A DNA stretch of 64,000 bases, from the NCBI GenBank assembly GCA_029721515.1, contig CM056563.1, forward strand, positions 20,899,954 to 20,963,953, written 5' to 3'. The notes under the pieces are model-generated. The model was not told where the DNA came from. It was given only the letters and a program-made list of their open reading frames with translations, and made no database searches. Every line of letters starts with the position of its first letter. The stretch's first letter is position 1. This document shows positions 48,503 to 54,777 of the stretch, one piece after another. This DNA is from Synanceia verrucosa. Taxonomy: Eukaryota > Chordata > Actinopteri > Perciformes > Synanceiidae. Position numbers and translations under genes: made by a program.

Positions 48503-50922
48503 CACACCTGTCTACATCAGCCTCCAGCTTCCAGTCCTGTCTCACCTGCAGTGCACCTGCGCCTGTCCACCACTCCAGTCATCCCAGGCTGTCCGTCAGG
48601 TGCATCGAATCCTCATCGCCTTCTTGCCTGTCTCTCCCTCCCTCTGCTACTCTAACCCTCCCTCCCTCTCCCTCGCTCAGTCTACCTCCCTCTCTCTCTG
48701 TCTTGCTCTCCAGTAGCACATGCAGCGGAAACTCTTTATTTAATTCATTACAACACCAGCCGATTAACTCCTTCGCAGATGGGTGGCTGGCTCTTGCCGG
48801 TGCTGGCTAATTGAGCAGTGGGCTGCTTGACTGGTTGCAGTGCTCCTCTCCAGCTCCTCCTCACCCCCTCCCTCCTTCCTCGCTGTCCATGCTCTGCACA
48901 TCCACGAGATGACAAGAAATCCTGGGCTCTGCTGCTTCGTCTCCCGGCCAGTCAAACTACCCCTGTCACTTCAGGATATGTCCACTCTCCCTGCCACTGC
49001 TTTAAGCATTTTTTTTTTTAACCGTCTGCCTTGTTATTCCTCTTTCCCTTCTGTCTTCTTCAATGTACAATTCCCGCCTCTCTACACAACCTGACCTTTG
49101 CAATGTGATATCCCTACCTGCCATTTATGGGAGTGGTTGCCATGGCAACTATGGACTCCACCTGCTTTTCACCCGCCCTCTCTTGCTCACTCGCTTGCTC
49201 CCTTTCTCTCTTCTGATGTGCTTTTCTATCACATTATTACACTGAATTTACCTTTTTTTTAAACACACAGCCGAGGTGATCACATAAAGAGAGAGTGTGT
49301 GTTTGCGCAAAGTACAGTGTGTGTGCATGTGCGTGTGTGTGTGAGCATTTGTGTGTAAATGAGATAGAGTGAGAGAAAGCTGGTCAAAGTGTAAACCAGA
49401 GAACTGCATTAGCATATGAACACTTAACATGTTTATTTGCTTGACTTCCCATACGGAAAAGATATATATAAATCTTATAAAATTTGTATCTCCTTTGGAT
49501 GCAACTTGTATGTAAAGCATACAAGAGTGAATCCAGACAAAAATGAAACTTGTATGATTTTGATATTTATCAGAATAGTATATGTTACATATAATATCCG
49601 TATACTTCTTGTTATTATCTTGTATGAACAGAATGCAAAAGTGGCCACTAACAAGAGTAAATCCTGTAAGTTAGTCATAAGTTTTTTTTCTGTTGCTTTT
49701 CCGTACGGGTTCCTGTCTTCCTTCACACCTTAGCAGTGTCTATCTAATGTTCTGCAGGTTCTGGCAGCAGAGAAACAAAGGAAAGCTTGACTGTGACAGT
49801 TTAATGAGAGCCTCTAATAATACAGATAGAAGGACCACATGATAGATTTTCCCTTTTACCGCATTTTCTCCCTCAACTATTTTAATGAGCACAACGTGAA
49901 GCACTGGGCTGCTTTCACTCTGGACATTACAGAAAAAGAAAGTTTTCGTTGCCTGACAATACATTAAACTCACAGTAGGCCCCAACTATTCAGTGTGCAT
50001 GTTGTGGATGGATATTGAACTGTTTTTGAGTTTAGATATTGAAAATGACATAAGCATTGTCTTTTTGTTCATTCATTTTTCTTTTTAGTGCATACTGTAA
50101 TTATTATTATTATTTTTAATATTATTAATTATTCGATTCTATTTCATTATTGTTGTTTCATTGTTTTTTCTTATTATAACTTGTTTATGTTGTTGTATAA
50201 GTGAATTTCCCCCAAAGGGTGATCAATAAAAAAATACTCTATTTCTTGGTTTTAAAGACCACATTACAGTAAATAATATAGTAATAATACTGTTCTAGTT
50301 GTTCTTGTTGCTATATCCACTTTAAGGATTATTACTTATCAAAAATCTTACTGTAAATATTTCTATCTCAACATATGACTTTTTGGCCACCACACTGCCA
50401 GTATTGACCAGTTTGATTACCAAAGAAAACACTGCTGAATGAAGTCATACGTATCTCTAAATGTGAGCAAAACGAGAAGTGAAATATGGAAAGATGACAC
50501 ATATTAATTAATAATGGGGTGGTATACTGACAGAAACAATTCCTTCCAAGGACAGGAAACCCTCACATGGTGTACCTGTTCTCGTGCCGACCGCTCTGAC
50601 GTGCCCCTCATGCTGGCGTGGGAGGGTGAGGGAGATGGCGGGTTGTGGTGGGCGCTGTGATGCGGATGCTGCAGCTGCTGCTGCTGCTGATACTTGCTCT
50701 TCAGGTGATCCATGAAGGCGTCCCTCTTGCGCTCCATGTCGGCCTTGTGCAGGTTGGTGAGGGCCTCCAGGCTCTGGGCGGCGCTGACGGTATGGCGGTG
50801 CTCCGATGTGTGCACCAGCCCCACATTGGAGAAGCGTCGAGCACTGTTGCCCAGTGTCCGGTACTCTCGCGGATACTCCAAGTCATCTGTCGAGATCATG
50901 TGACTGCCACCACGCTCGGGAT
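9983..50922 (-). CDS. srcin1: SRC kinase signaling inhibitor 1 (p140Cap/SNIP), nearly complete coding region
   Basis: This is a neuronal and epithelial adaptor that binds Csk, Src, p130Cas, EB3 and cortactin, restrains Src and shapes dendritic spines. The exons in transcript order are 50922-50576, 44411-44385, 36999-36804, 35162-34867, 33184-32364, 32056-31955, 31489-31449, 28907-28747, 26254-26079, 24706-24576, 24263-24116, 23290-22984, 22877-22619, 22235-22096, 21928-21776, [21376-21254], [20460-20299], 20112-19231, 17275-17141 and 10459-9983. Bracketed exons are weaker. All junctions keep frame, giving up to about 1694 residues. Identity is clear from EYPREYRTLG, RRFSNVGLVHTSE, QPNYWSFK, ILERRDVKPDE and SKSPPPPPPRRSFPSS. 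The first exon (one G plus MGNAPSQ in human) was not found. The protein is longer than human (about 1183 residues as remembered) because of the sickle-tail-like exon and the long terminal exon. Confidence 0.92.
11507..11743 (-). pseudogene. Protein-like fragment interrupted by one TGA, unidentified
   Basis: The - strand reads as a coding-like stretch (GTEVFEDLSEEGVVWQAGRS, REMKGGFTAALTDQNKCVGQ). A TGA follows at 11596-11594, then EEFLKQKEQPCSLGERLAAQ, ALELQQSM and a TGA at 11509-11507. Codon use and heptad-like leucines look coding, but I recognise no family. It could be a decayed exon or retrocopy, or chance. Confidence 0.3.
13402..13633. repeat. Dispersed repeat, copy 1 (pair with 57483-57700)
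   Basis: About 230 bp sharing GAGGCYGATRYYGATAT, a CCGATTAATCTCCGATAAT-like core, TTTTAAYACTTGCAACRAC and AAGWYGTGAACTT with the segment at 57483. Such A/T-rich sequences are typical of fish MITE or hAT debris. Ends are approximate. Confidence 0.6.
17054..17076. repeat. Poly(T) run, 23 bp
   Basis: Homopolymer in the intron just downstream (- strand) of exon 17141-17275. A similar 18-bp T run is at 36292-36309. Confidence 0.9.
17141..17275 (-). CDS. srcin1: srcin1 exon, basic KLKHLQQ region
   Basis: It encodes GGNSSSVGKVHSSAASKLKH, then KTKSGRREDFMKIQGQHQ, in phase 0/0. It aligns with human GASRLKAAQGQAGSPDKSKH and KQRAEYMRIQAQQQ. The acceptor is tctcctatcag and the donor CAG/GTATGA. Confidence 0.92.
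17276..19230 (-). other. srcin1 intron with a short MITE
   Basis: 2.0 kb, with no further exon seen. It contains the palindromic element at 18580-18750. Confidence 0.7.
18580..18750. mobile_element. Short palindromic MITE (TTTAAAGG..CCTTTAA)
   Basis: The ends are inverted repeats: TTTAAAGGTACAGTG at the left and CACTGGTCCTTTAA at the right. The internal TTGCAGATTGCAACCAACTGA is typical of an abundant percomorph MITE. It is too short to code for anything. Confidence 0.6.
19231..20112 (-). CDS. srcin1: srcin1 882-nt exon resembling KIAA1217/sickle tail C-terminus
   Basis: Acceptor cttatttatag and donor ATGCAG/GTTCAT bound 294 codons in phase 0/0 with no stop. Recognisable pieces include LLLTELEVRVVSPVEAQEL, EVRPLLVFLREEQTVRDAYR, LRRGIKTGDRVLTLQHN, EDIRHSTYRRLDSLEETIRQ and LEHTLIEIS, then KKPPVPPKPSS, a candidate SH3 ligand. 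The STYRRLDSLEETIRQLE block parallels KIAA1217 NTYRTLDSLEQTIKQLE (from memory). RSAYKRL and GTKTGKKTLQVVV of KIAA1217 parallel DAYRML and GIKTGDRVLTLQH, in the same order. Human SRCIN1, as remembered, has no such segment. Confidence 0.88.
20299..20460 (-). CDS. Candidate srcin1 cassette exon, Cys-rich, 54 codons
   Basis: Acceptor tgttgtctgcag and donor ACA/GTAAGG bound 162 nt, open in phase 0. It encodes WVYSCCGGFVCESQSQSLCV and LERELQTSHTGSTSDAT. It is unusually Cys-rich at the start and not recognised in the family, so the start could be wrong. It is phase-compatible with its neighbours. Confidence 0.35.
20461..21253 (-). other. srcin1 intronic stretch, nothing notable
   Basis: About 790 bp of A/T-rich sequence between two candidate cassette exons. 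No repeat or RNA gene was recognised. The neighbouring gaps 21377-21775 and 22236-22618 are likewise featureless. Confidence 0.6.
21254..21376 (-). CDS. Candidate srcin1 cassette exon, 41 codons
   Basis: Acceptor cttccctccccag and donor GAG/GTAACA bound 123 nt, open in phase 0, encoding LFERAPLRLALPLSLPVSPR and on to CRLDLWASEAPGSE. I do not recognise it in human SRCIN1 or KIAA1217. Good splice sites, matching phase and length divisible by three support it. Confidence 0.5.
21776..21928 (-). CDS. srcin1: srcin1 exon, acidic KLRRAVSE region
   Basis: It encodes KSESEETEGQKPHIKLRRAV, SENPRPASTPPTLASGDKEE and EEKIAAELE (human KAESEELEVQKPQVKLRRAV). Phase is 0/0. From here to the last exon every exon is phase 0/0. 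Confidence 0.95.
22096..22235 (-). CDS. srcin1: srcin1 exon, proline-rich Src SH3-binding region
   Basis: It encodes DELTVPRYRTEKPSKSPPPP and PPRRSFPSSPGITSRSGE, ending GKSIK. This proline-rich segment is the region through which p140Cap contacts the Src SH3 domain. It enters in phase 1 and leaves in phase 0. Confidence 0.96.
22619..22877 (-). CDS. srcin1: srcin1 exon, second conserved charged region
   Basis: It encodes AAERDWEEKRASLTQYSAQD and INRLLEETQAELMKAIPDLD, then a Ser/Lys-rich stretch ending GSRRGSG. It matches human AAERDWEEKRAALTQYSAKD. It exits in phase 1 at TCTG/GTGAGA. Confidence 0.95.
22984..23290 (-). CDS. srcin1: srcin1 exon, variable Ser/Pro linker
   Basis: It begins QANEGVWKKQEDFSS (human QVDEGVWPP), continues with a Ser/Gly-rich linker including LSDFDIPTSPQLTINDLGGG, and ends ADKALSVEVRL (human VDKAVSVE). 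Phase is 2 to 0 and the donor CTG/GTAGGA. Confidence 0.92.
23291..24115 (-). other. srcin1 intron, nothing notable
   Basis: About 825 bp with no recognised repeat or exon. The 312-bp intron 24264-24575 is also empty. Confidence 0.6.
24116..24263 (-). CDS. srcin1: srcin1 exon, charged region
   Basis: It encodes NQFPSLQSKMRVVLRVEVEA, VKFLKEEPHRLDALLKRCK and TLATMRK. It is among the most conserved blocks of p140Cap and KIAA1217. The acceptor is ctcctgcag; it exits in phase 2 at CAA/GTATGA. Confidence 0.96.
24576..24706 (-). CDS. srcin1: srcin1 exon, coiled coil
   Basis: It encodes HDLEKSVEEIQKESSVNHKL, then VQELEEKATVLRKLGETLTE and LK. Human is NDLEKSVEKIQRD and ELEEKALVLKQLGETLTELK. It exits in phase 1 at AAAA/GTGAGT. 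Confidence 0.95.
24707..26078 (-). other. srcin1 intron with foldback element
   Basis: About 1.4 kb. The stretch 24710-25740 has no recognised repeat. The end next to the donor of exon 26079-26254 is occupied by the foldback element at 25751-26056. Confidence 0.7.
25751..26056. mobile_element. Palindromic foldback MITE, copy 1
   Basis: Both halves are inverted copies. The left half reads GGAGGTTATGTTTTCACCAG, then TTGTTGGTTTG, AACTCAGAAAGTTATGGACGG and GTCCGAAGTGGC. The right half returns GCCACTTCCGACCAAT, CCGTCCACAGCTTTTTGAGTT and GGCAGAGGTAA. It is an abundant fish-genome repeat type. It ends 22 bp short of the splice donor of exon 26079-26254. Confidence 0.8.
26079..26254 (-). CDS. srcin1: srcin1 exon, coiled coil
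   Basis: It encodes MENQDSVRTLLKRTEAELNV, KQEDPLQRQRLLVEEERLKY and LNEEELIIQQL, matching human p140Cap almost residue for residue. The acceptor is gttcatgcag. It exits in phase 2 at CTCCA/GTCAGT. A foldback repeat starts 23 bp beyond this donor. Confidence 0.96.
27810..28482. mobile_element. MITE related to 49448-49709, interrupted by a SINE
   Basis: The left end CCCATAAAGAAAAG matches the terminal inverted repeat of the copy at 49448. GTGGCCAC, TTTTGCATTCT, CATACAAGATAATAA and TGTATGCTTTACAT follow in the reverse orientation of that copy. The right half after the SINE repeats the left half inverted. No clean right terminus is visible, so the right end is approximate. Confidence 0.7.
28055..28376 (+). 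mobile_element. tRNA-type SINE with 14-bp target duplication
   Basis: It starts AGCACTGTCGCCTCACAGC (A-box-like), followed by a perfect Pol III B box GGTTCGAATCC at 28086-28096. The common fish SINE/LINE body follows (GCATGTTCTCCCCGTGTCTG, GGGTACTCCGGC, GCTGGGATAGGCTCCAGC) with a GGATGGAT tail. Perfect direct repeats ATGAAACTTGTATG flank it at 28041-28054 and 28377-28390. Confidence 0.88.
28747..28907 (-). CDS. srcin1: srcin1 exon, start of central coiled coil
   Basis: It enters in phase 1 (THTPSAPLALMPPPPSNTTP), then LQMQLHLHGLQQNATDLRKQ and LSQLRKIQ, matching human LQMQLHLRGLQNSASDLRGQ. The donor is CAG/GTATAG. The 5' part is CpG-rich (GCC repeats coding for Pro on this strand). Confidence 0.95.
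29024..29070. repeat. (CA)n microsatellite
   Basis: About 23 uninterrupted CA units. Confidence 0.97.
29615..29635 (-). CDS. Candidate srcin1 21-nt microexon
   Basis: On the - strand the acceptor tatatttccag precedes 21 nt and a GTAGTT donor. Inserted between exons 31449-31489 and 28747-28907 it keeps phase 1/1 and adds GRLKHK-type basic residues with no stop. I do not recognise it from human SRCIN1, so it rests only on splice signals, phase and length. It is not counted in the gene total. Confidence 0.4.
31449..31489 (-). CDS. srcin1: srcin1 short 41-nt exon
   Basis: The acceptor is ttcttccag and the donor GGAA/GTGAGT. It encodes TEKTETNSDGSATG, matching human SEKIEGSNGAATP. It enters in phase 2 and exits in phase 1. 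Confidence 0.85.
31955..32056 (-). CDS. srcin1: srcin1 exon, EAMEKQIASLTGLVQS
   Basis: It encodes DHRLERMEAMEKQIASLTGL, then VQSVLTRAPDSDS. This is a conserved helical segment of p140Cap and KIAA1217. The acceptor is tttttgcag; the donor CAC/GTAAGA leaves phase 2. Confidence 0.94.
32364..33184 (-). CDS. srcin1: srcin1 large central exon (Tyr/Ser/Pro-rich)
   Basis: This 821-nt exon begins RDMVYSSRDSSPTRRLN. It contains SPSPSAILERRDVKPDE, ESLYADPY (32884-32870, matching human EGLYADPY, the second Csk site), GSVRSLSTYSAAALQ, DLEDSLYKPGG, MPPSSPQK and ASPVRQSFRKDS. These are low-complexity, phosphorylatable sequences as in human p140Cap. It exits in phase 2. Confidence 0.95.
33185..34866 (-). 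other. srcin1 intron, nothing notable
   Basis: 1.7 kb with no recognised repeat or RNA gene. Open frames on the + strand here are chance. Confidence 0.6.
34867..35162 (-). CDS. srcin1: srcin1 exon, AIP3-like domain with EPIYA site
   Basis: It encodes GVLFLQYGDETRRVHITHEL, HALIVHMFPQKLT, SPNTAILIKDEARNVFYELE and DVRDIQDRSIIKIYRKEPIY. This is the conserved domain shared with KIAA1217 and fungal Aip3/Bud6-type actin regulators. The EPIYA at 34923-34909 aligns with human EPLYA, a phosphotyrosine Csk-binding site. It enters in phase 1 and ends NGDLR in phase 0. Confidence 0.96.
34909..34923 (-). other. srcin1: EPIYA motif in p140Cap
   Basis: The codons for Glu-Pro-Ile-Tyr-Ala directly follow IYRK. 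Human p140Cap has EPLYA here, a tyrosine phosphorylated to recruit the Csk SH2 domain. Confidence 0.9.
35163..36803 (-). other. srcin1 intron with piggyBac-type MITE
   Basis: 1.6 kb, with the MITE at 35281-35704 and a T18 run at 36292-36309. Otherwise featureless. Confidence 0.7.
35281..35704. mobile_element. piggyBac-type MITE, copy 1, with TTAA target duplication
   Basis: The terminal inverted repeats CTCTTTGAGTGCCA and TGGCATTCAAAGAG (one mismatch) are flanked on both sides by TTAA (35277-35280, 35705-35708), the piggyBac target. It is 424 bp with no transposase. It shares about 400 bp of internal sequence with 45775-46258, including a ZNF143-like motif at 35392-35408. Confidence 0.88.
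36804..36999 (-). CDS. srcin1: srcin1 exon, SRSPRHSQ region
   Basis: It encodes SRSPRHSQSTQSGLADQAAK, then SASESLETMSEAD-type sequence and RMNRFRQSLPLSRSASQNK. It is nearly identical to human p140Cap. The acceptor is ctgctgcag and it exits in phase 1 at CCAG/GTTAAG. Confidence 0.95.
39030..39359. mobile_element. Palindromic foldback MITE, copy 2
   Basis: About 330 bp of the same family as 25751-26056. The ends ACCAAGGAGGTT and CCCCCTTGGCGGAGGTAA are inverted copies. The arms meet in the middle at TTTTTGGTGGTGATCGGATC. No coding capacity. Confidence 0.85.
40928..41223. mobile_element. piggyBac-type MITE of a second family, perfect 17-bp TIRs
   Basis: CCCTTACATACTGTTCA at the left is the exact reverse complement of TGAACAGTATGTAAGGG at the right. 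Both ends are flanked by TTAA (40924-40927, 41224-41227). It is 296 bp and A/T-rich with no coding. Perfect TIRs suggest it is younger than the 35281/45775 family. Confidence 0.9.
42868..43085. repeat. Probable hAT-type MITE remnant
   Basis: AGAGCTGCAACAGTTATTTAA and the AAAATAATCATTTTCTGGTG-like core resemble the common fish element of the form GCTGCAACTAACGATTATTTT. The ends are not clear. Confidence 0.5.
43718..43779. repeat. (CA)n microsatellite
   Basis: About 62 bp, with one CC interruption at 43740-43742. Confidence 0.97.
44371..44376 (-). promoter_or_regulatory. RBFOX-type TGCATG splicing motif after microexon
   Basis: On the transcribed strand the exon donor is followed by GTCAGTGCTGCATG. 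A downstream (T)GCATG commonly promotes inclusion of neuronal exons. Function here is inferred. Confidence 0.5.
44385..44411 (-). CDS. srcin1: srcin1 27-nt microexon QQPNYWSFK
   Basis: Between acceptor ttcacag and donor AAG/GTCAGT, 27 nt encode QQPNYWSFK in phase 0/0. This matches the human p140Cap peptide QQPNYWSFK between REQ and TRSSRH. It is isolated by 6.2 kb of intron upstream and 7.4 kb downstream. A TGCATG motif (RBFOX site) starts 8 nt after the exon on the transcribed strand (44376-44371), which fits neuronal microexon regulation. Confidence 0.92.
45775..46258. mobile_element. piggyBac-type MITE, copy 2, with TTAA target duplication
   Basis: The TIRs CTCTTTGAATGCCA and TGGCACTCAATGAG are flanked by TTAA at 45771-45774 and 46259-46262. 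The interior matches the 35281 copy, with an extra segment near the left end holding a second partial TIR-like unit (TTTGAACGCCATCGACGTA). Confidence 0.88.
46610..46642. repeat. (AGT)n trinucleotide repeat
   Basis: About 11 units with one AAG interruption. Confidence 0.9.
47050..47104. repeat. (TA)n microsatellite
   Basis: 55 bp of TA with one TAC unit near the middle. It is self-complementary and able to form a hairpin. Confidence 0.95.
48467..48495. repeat. (CA)n microsatellite
   Basis: About 14 CA units. Confidence 0.95.
49448..49709. mobile_element. MITE with 14-bp TIRs CCCRTACGGAAAAG
   Basis: CCCATACGGAAAAG at 49448-49461 and CTTTTCCGTACGGG at 49696-49709 are inverted repeats with one mismatch. 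The 262-bp element shares its interior with 27810-28482 and has no coding. No convincing target duplication was seen. Confidence 0.8.
50576..50922 (-). CDS. srcin1: srcin1 exon 2 (N-terminal conserved region)
   Basis: It enters in phase 1 (G from the previous exon completes Asp: DPERGGSH), then MISTDDLEYPREYRTLG, RRFSNVGLVHTSEHRHTV, AAQSLEAL and RDAFMDHLKSKY. A short CAG-coded Gln run (QQQQQLQ) and a His/Pro/Ser stretch follow, ending SERSAREQ in phase 0. The acceptor is cgcccctcag and the donor CAG/GTACAC. The internal Met at ISTDD could serve as an alternative start, but homology extends upstream of it. Confidence 0.94.
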
Positions 50923-53900
50923 CTGAGGGGCGAGGATAGAGGAGATGGGTAGATGGGTAGGAAGGAAAGAAGGAAGGGATGTAAAGAAAGAAAGAGGTGA
51001 ATCACCATCCACACAAGCATGCAGAAAGATTTCAGTGCAGACGTACAGAGCAGGCACACAAACGGGGCAGAGGGAATGAGAGTGGAAAAATAAGGCACAG
51101 AGGTGACAGTAGAGAGAAGAAAAAGAGAGAGCGAGAGAGAGAAATGGGATGGGATGTTAGACTATTTGCCACCAGGACGGAGCAGTTCCCTGCAGACATA
51201 TTGATTTCAAGATCTGAAGGGAAGAAAAATGAGAAAAGTAAAATGCTCTTGCGATAGCTCAAAGGATGAGGCTCAAACTGAATTTGTTTTGCAAGATATT
51301 CCATTGTGATATGCCTGCTTGTCATTTTAAGTGGCTTTCATTGTTTTCCTGTGAAACAGAGAAAAACAAAATACTTAAAACAGGGGTAATTGAATGTCAG
51401 CTCAGAACACAAAGGAATACTTCCTTCATATATGTCCTTGTTCCAAATCACCAACTCCTGTCCATCTATCTGAGCGTTCCCTCAACAGCCTCTGCCACTT
51501 TCTCTACATACTCTCACTGTCTCTTGTCTGCAGATTACTGATTCGGCTGTCCATTTTTAAGGAGGCCCATCACTCTGACAGCCCTTGGCCTTTTATCAGC
51601 ACTCTAAGTGACAGACAACATAGCCTGAGGAGGAGGGCACACAGTAAGGGAAGGGAGACAGATGGCTGGAGACGGTATGGTTACACAAAAAAAATTTTTT
51701 AAAAAGTGTGATGAAAGAGCAGGGAGCCATTCGCCCGGTGAGTTACCTTGCTTTGGAAAACAGGCCCCGGCGTTGGCTAGAAGAAAAACATGCCAAGGGT
51801 TAATTTTAGTGTTTGTTGCAGATGTGCAAGCAAACACACCAGGACAACATCACATGAGCATCAGAAAAGAGCTATCATGAAATGATAGCACTTTCTCTGA
51901 ATTACAATTAGTTAATGCATTATATATGCATTGCAAGGGTTAATATATGGGGGAATGATTTGCCATGAATACGATAGTGTCTTACAATAACCTGCAGAAT
52001 GGTAAATGAATATCCTACATCATGCATTATGCACACACATCATTCATTTTTAAAATCACATGACAGTTATTCACATAACGCTGTATAAACTTCAAGTCGG
52101 TACACAAAGCAATAAAATCAGAGATGGATAATAAAAAAAAAACACCGGTGAAAGTAAAAGTATAAAAAGTGCTGATGCTTAATAGTGCTGCATGAAGTGG
52201 ACCATCTGTACATTAAAGTTCTCATCAGCAGCATTAGCAGGAGCTGAGTGAGTAAGCAGCAGAGGAAGGCTCCTCAGGGCAGCAGCAACAAATGGACTGT
52301 TAATGAACGCACAGGAAGAGAGGAGGAAGCTGGCCAGATGGAGGCCAAACAGAGCTCCGACGCTCTCCAGTGGACAAACCTCAACACAGAGGAAGCCTGT
52401 TCAGGACAGAAGGTCTGCGAGCGTTCAGACGCAGCTGCAATCAAACTGCACGCCCCATCGTGAACCCTTTTCTCACTCCACTCATCCTCAGGAGAGATAT
52501 CGCACTCCAAGTGTGATCCACTGTTTCAACACCATGCCCTTACATCCACCACATTATGAAGTGCTGATAAACTAAGCAGGGGTGATGTGAAATGGACTGA
52601 CCTCCTGGCTAATAGCATTAGCATTGAGCTCTCCGCTGCGCACGAATGCTACCGGCCATATTCATCTGGCCCTCGCTGCCTCCCAGATCTGTGGTTTACA
52701 CTTCATTAGGCTGGAGCTTATTGTGCATCAGCTAACAAGGACCTGACTCAGGGGCCCCATTACAATGCCTGGCTAAGCTGGGTCTATGTACTAAGGCTTA
52801 TTATTGTGACTGAGCATCCACGACAACAGTGAAAAGCTGTGTAGGCTATGCTGCCTCTACATAAACATAAAGCAACAAAGACAATGAAACTCTATTAATA
52901 ATATTTCTATTCATTAAAAGTCCTTTTAATGTTTTTTTAGACTAGCTGCATCTATTTGTCCAACTGGTTTAGAACACAGCCTAAAAACTTTCCAAACTGC
53001 ACTTTATGGATATATACTTTCCAAAGCTGTATACAAAGCCCTCATCTTGAACACAGCAGGAGTAAAGGTTGTGTGGGCATGAGAGTAAGAATAGAAAATG
53101 GGTTATTCATCTTTAGTTTTGTTATTCACAGCCAATATATTTCCACATAAACTGGCAGACAATAACACTGACAGCCAAAACAATCTGTGCAAGCCCACGC
53201 AACACCAGCACCATTTAAACCCACATAAAAGAGCCGTGATGGGGTTTCTGGGGACCGCTCTATCGCAAGAAGAAAGCAATGTCTGTCAGCAAACAGGTCT
53301 GCAGCGGCAGGCCAAATTGCAACTACAAAGACTGAGAACCTCCAGAAAAAGACGCAGCATGTTGGTCAACAGAATAATAGCAGACCTGAATGACAACAGG
53401 AGCCCACAATCAGAAGAGATAAGATCTGTGAGGCTAGCCGATGAGGCCGGGGCTGCACCGAAAAGATAGAGAGTCAAGAGCATTAACCTGGCTGAATAAA
53501 AAGAGCCCGCTGTGGTGGGCCTTGAGAGATAAGACAAGAAAAACTAAAAAATAAACAACCTCTAACAACCAATAAAGCCAGATTAAGCAGTCCAACTCCA
53601 TTTGGTGTTTCTATGCAAAACAGATGAAGCCTAAAACCTCCTTCCACCAGGGAGGTCGGCTCACAGATCAAAAATGATCAGTTTTAAAGTTTGCATCGAT
53701 TGATTCATATGTATTGCATTAAACAACCATTTTTTCCAACAGTTATTAATATCTGCCCTGCATTTCACTGAGCCACATTTTCAACTTTTCACTGTTTGAG
53801 TCACCAGTCTCCACCGCCTTCACTCGGTTATTTATACATGTAGGGAAATTCAGTCCGTGACATGAGGATTTGCCAACTCACCCACAACAACTATCATCAC

Positions 53901-54685
53901 ACATACAAAATAATATTCTGTATCAGCACAGACAAATCCTCGACCACATCCCTCCAAAGGGAAAGGTGTTTTTTTTTGCAGTTACCTGCTGAACTTTCAA
54001 CTTGGGAAGAGAAGCTGCTTTAAATCATATGCATGGCACTTATAGTATGGAGAATCAGGAGGTGAGAAGGAAAGTGGATTGGGTTTGCTTTGATGGTTCT
54101 GCAGGAGGCAGGCGGTGTAATATTTTGGGCATGTCAAACAACTGGGTCAGAGGGAGTGAGAGAGGCTCACAGAGTCGTAAGAAAGCTGCAGACTGCACTT
54201 TATAAATAGAACTCTGGATTATTTAATAGCTAAATCTTAATTCACAGGTACTTCAAATGAATTGAATGTTTGTCACATATGCAGCTACACCTCGGGGCTA
54301 CATGAGTCACTTGTATTAATGCTGCATTTGAAAAAGTATTTAATATCATCAAACATCCAAACACCTGTCCGAAATCCAAATATAGTTACATACTATAATA
54401 CATGACAAGTAAAAGATGAAATCAATTATCAAATTAGTTGGCCACTTGGTTTTCTATGGATTGATAGGATACTGATCTCCCTGACACCATCGCTCACTTG
54501 GCTCATTTTAAATAAAAACTGACTTACGCTGTGTTTTTTTTAAAGCGTATGGTTCTGCTCCACATGACAACTGTCATGAGATATATTCTATTTCTTAATA
54601 TTAATTTTTCTCCCCCCCCAAAAAGTCATGACTTCCACAAGTTGAGATAAAAAGTTAAATTTTAAATTTCTCAGTGATCTATGTA

Positions 54686-54777
54686 GAAAATCACAATATC
54701 GCAATACAGTATCGTATCGTGACTCGAATATCGCAATACGTATCGTATTGTGAAGTCCTTGCCAATACGCACCCTTA
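54686..54777. repeat. ATCGTATCG-type dispersed repeat fragment
   Basis: Repeated ATCG(C)AATAC and CGTATCGTAT words plus the tail GAAGTCCTTGCCAATACGCA resemble a common fish repeat rich in ATCG palindromes. It is a fragment only. Confidence 0.5.

Larger units (their letters stand above)
44412..50575 (-). other. srcin1 intron upstream of the microexon (6.2 kb)
   Basis: It contains the MITE 45775-46258, an (AGT)n at 46610-46642, a (TA)n at 47050-47104, a (CA)n at 48467-48495, the MITE 49448-49709 and a TGAATTTCCCCC..ATCAATAAA tail-like motif near 50201-50230. No exon was recognised. Confidence 0.65.

Noticed and set aside
52743..52758. ATGGGGCCCCTGAGTCAG followed by GT (- strand) as the missing first srcin1 exon
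   Set aside because: The peptide MGPLSQ differs from MGNAPSQ, the donor GTCCTT is poor, and the phase would be 0 where phase 1 is required.
53098..53469. 123-codon + strand frame (RLRTSRKRRSMLVNRIIADL)
   Set aside because: No known domain, no splice or promoter context, opposite strand to srcin1; consistent with a chance frame.
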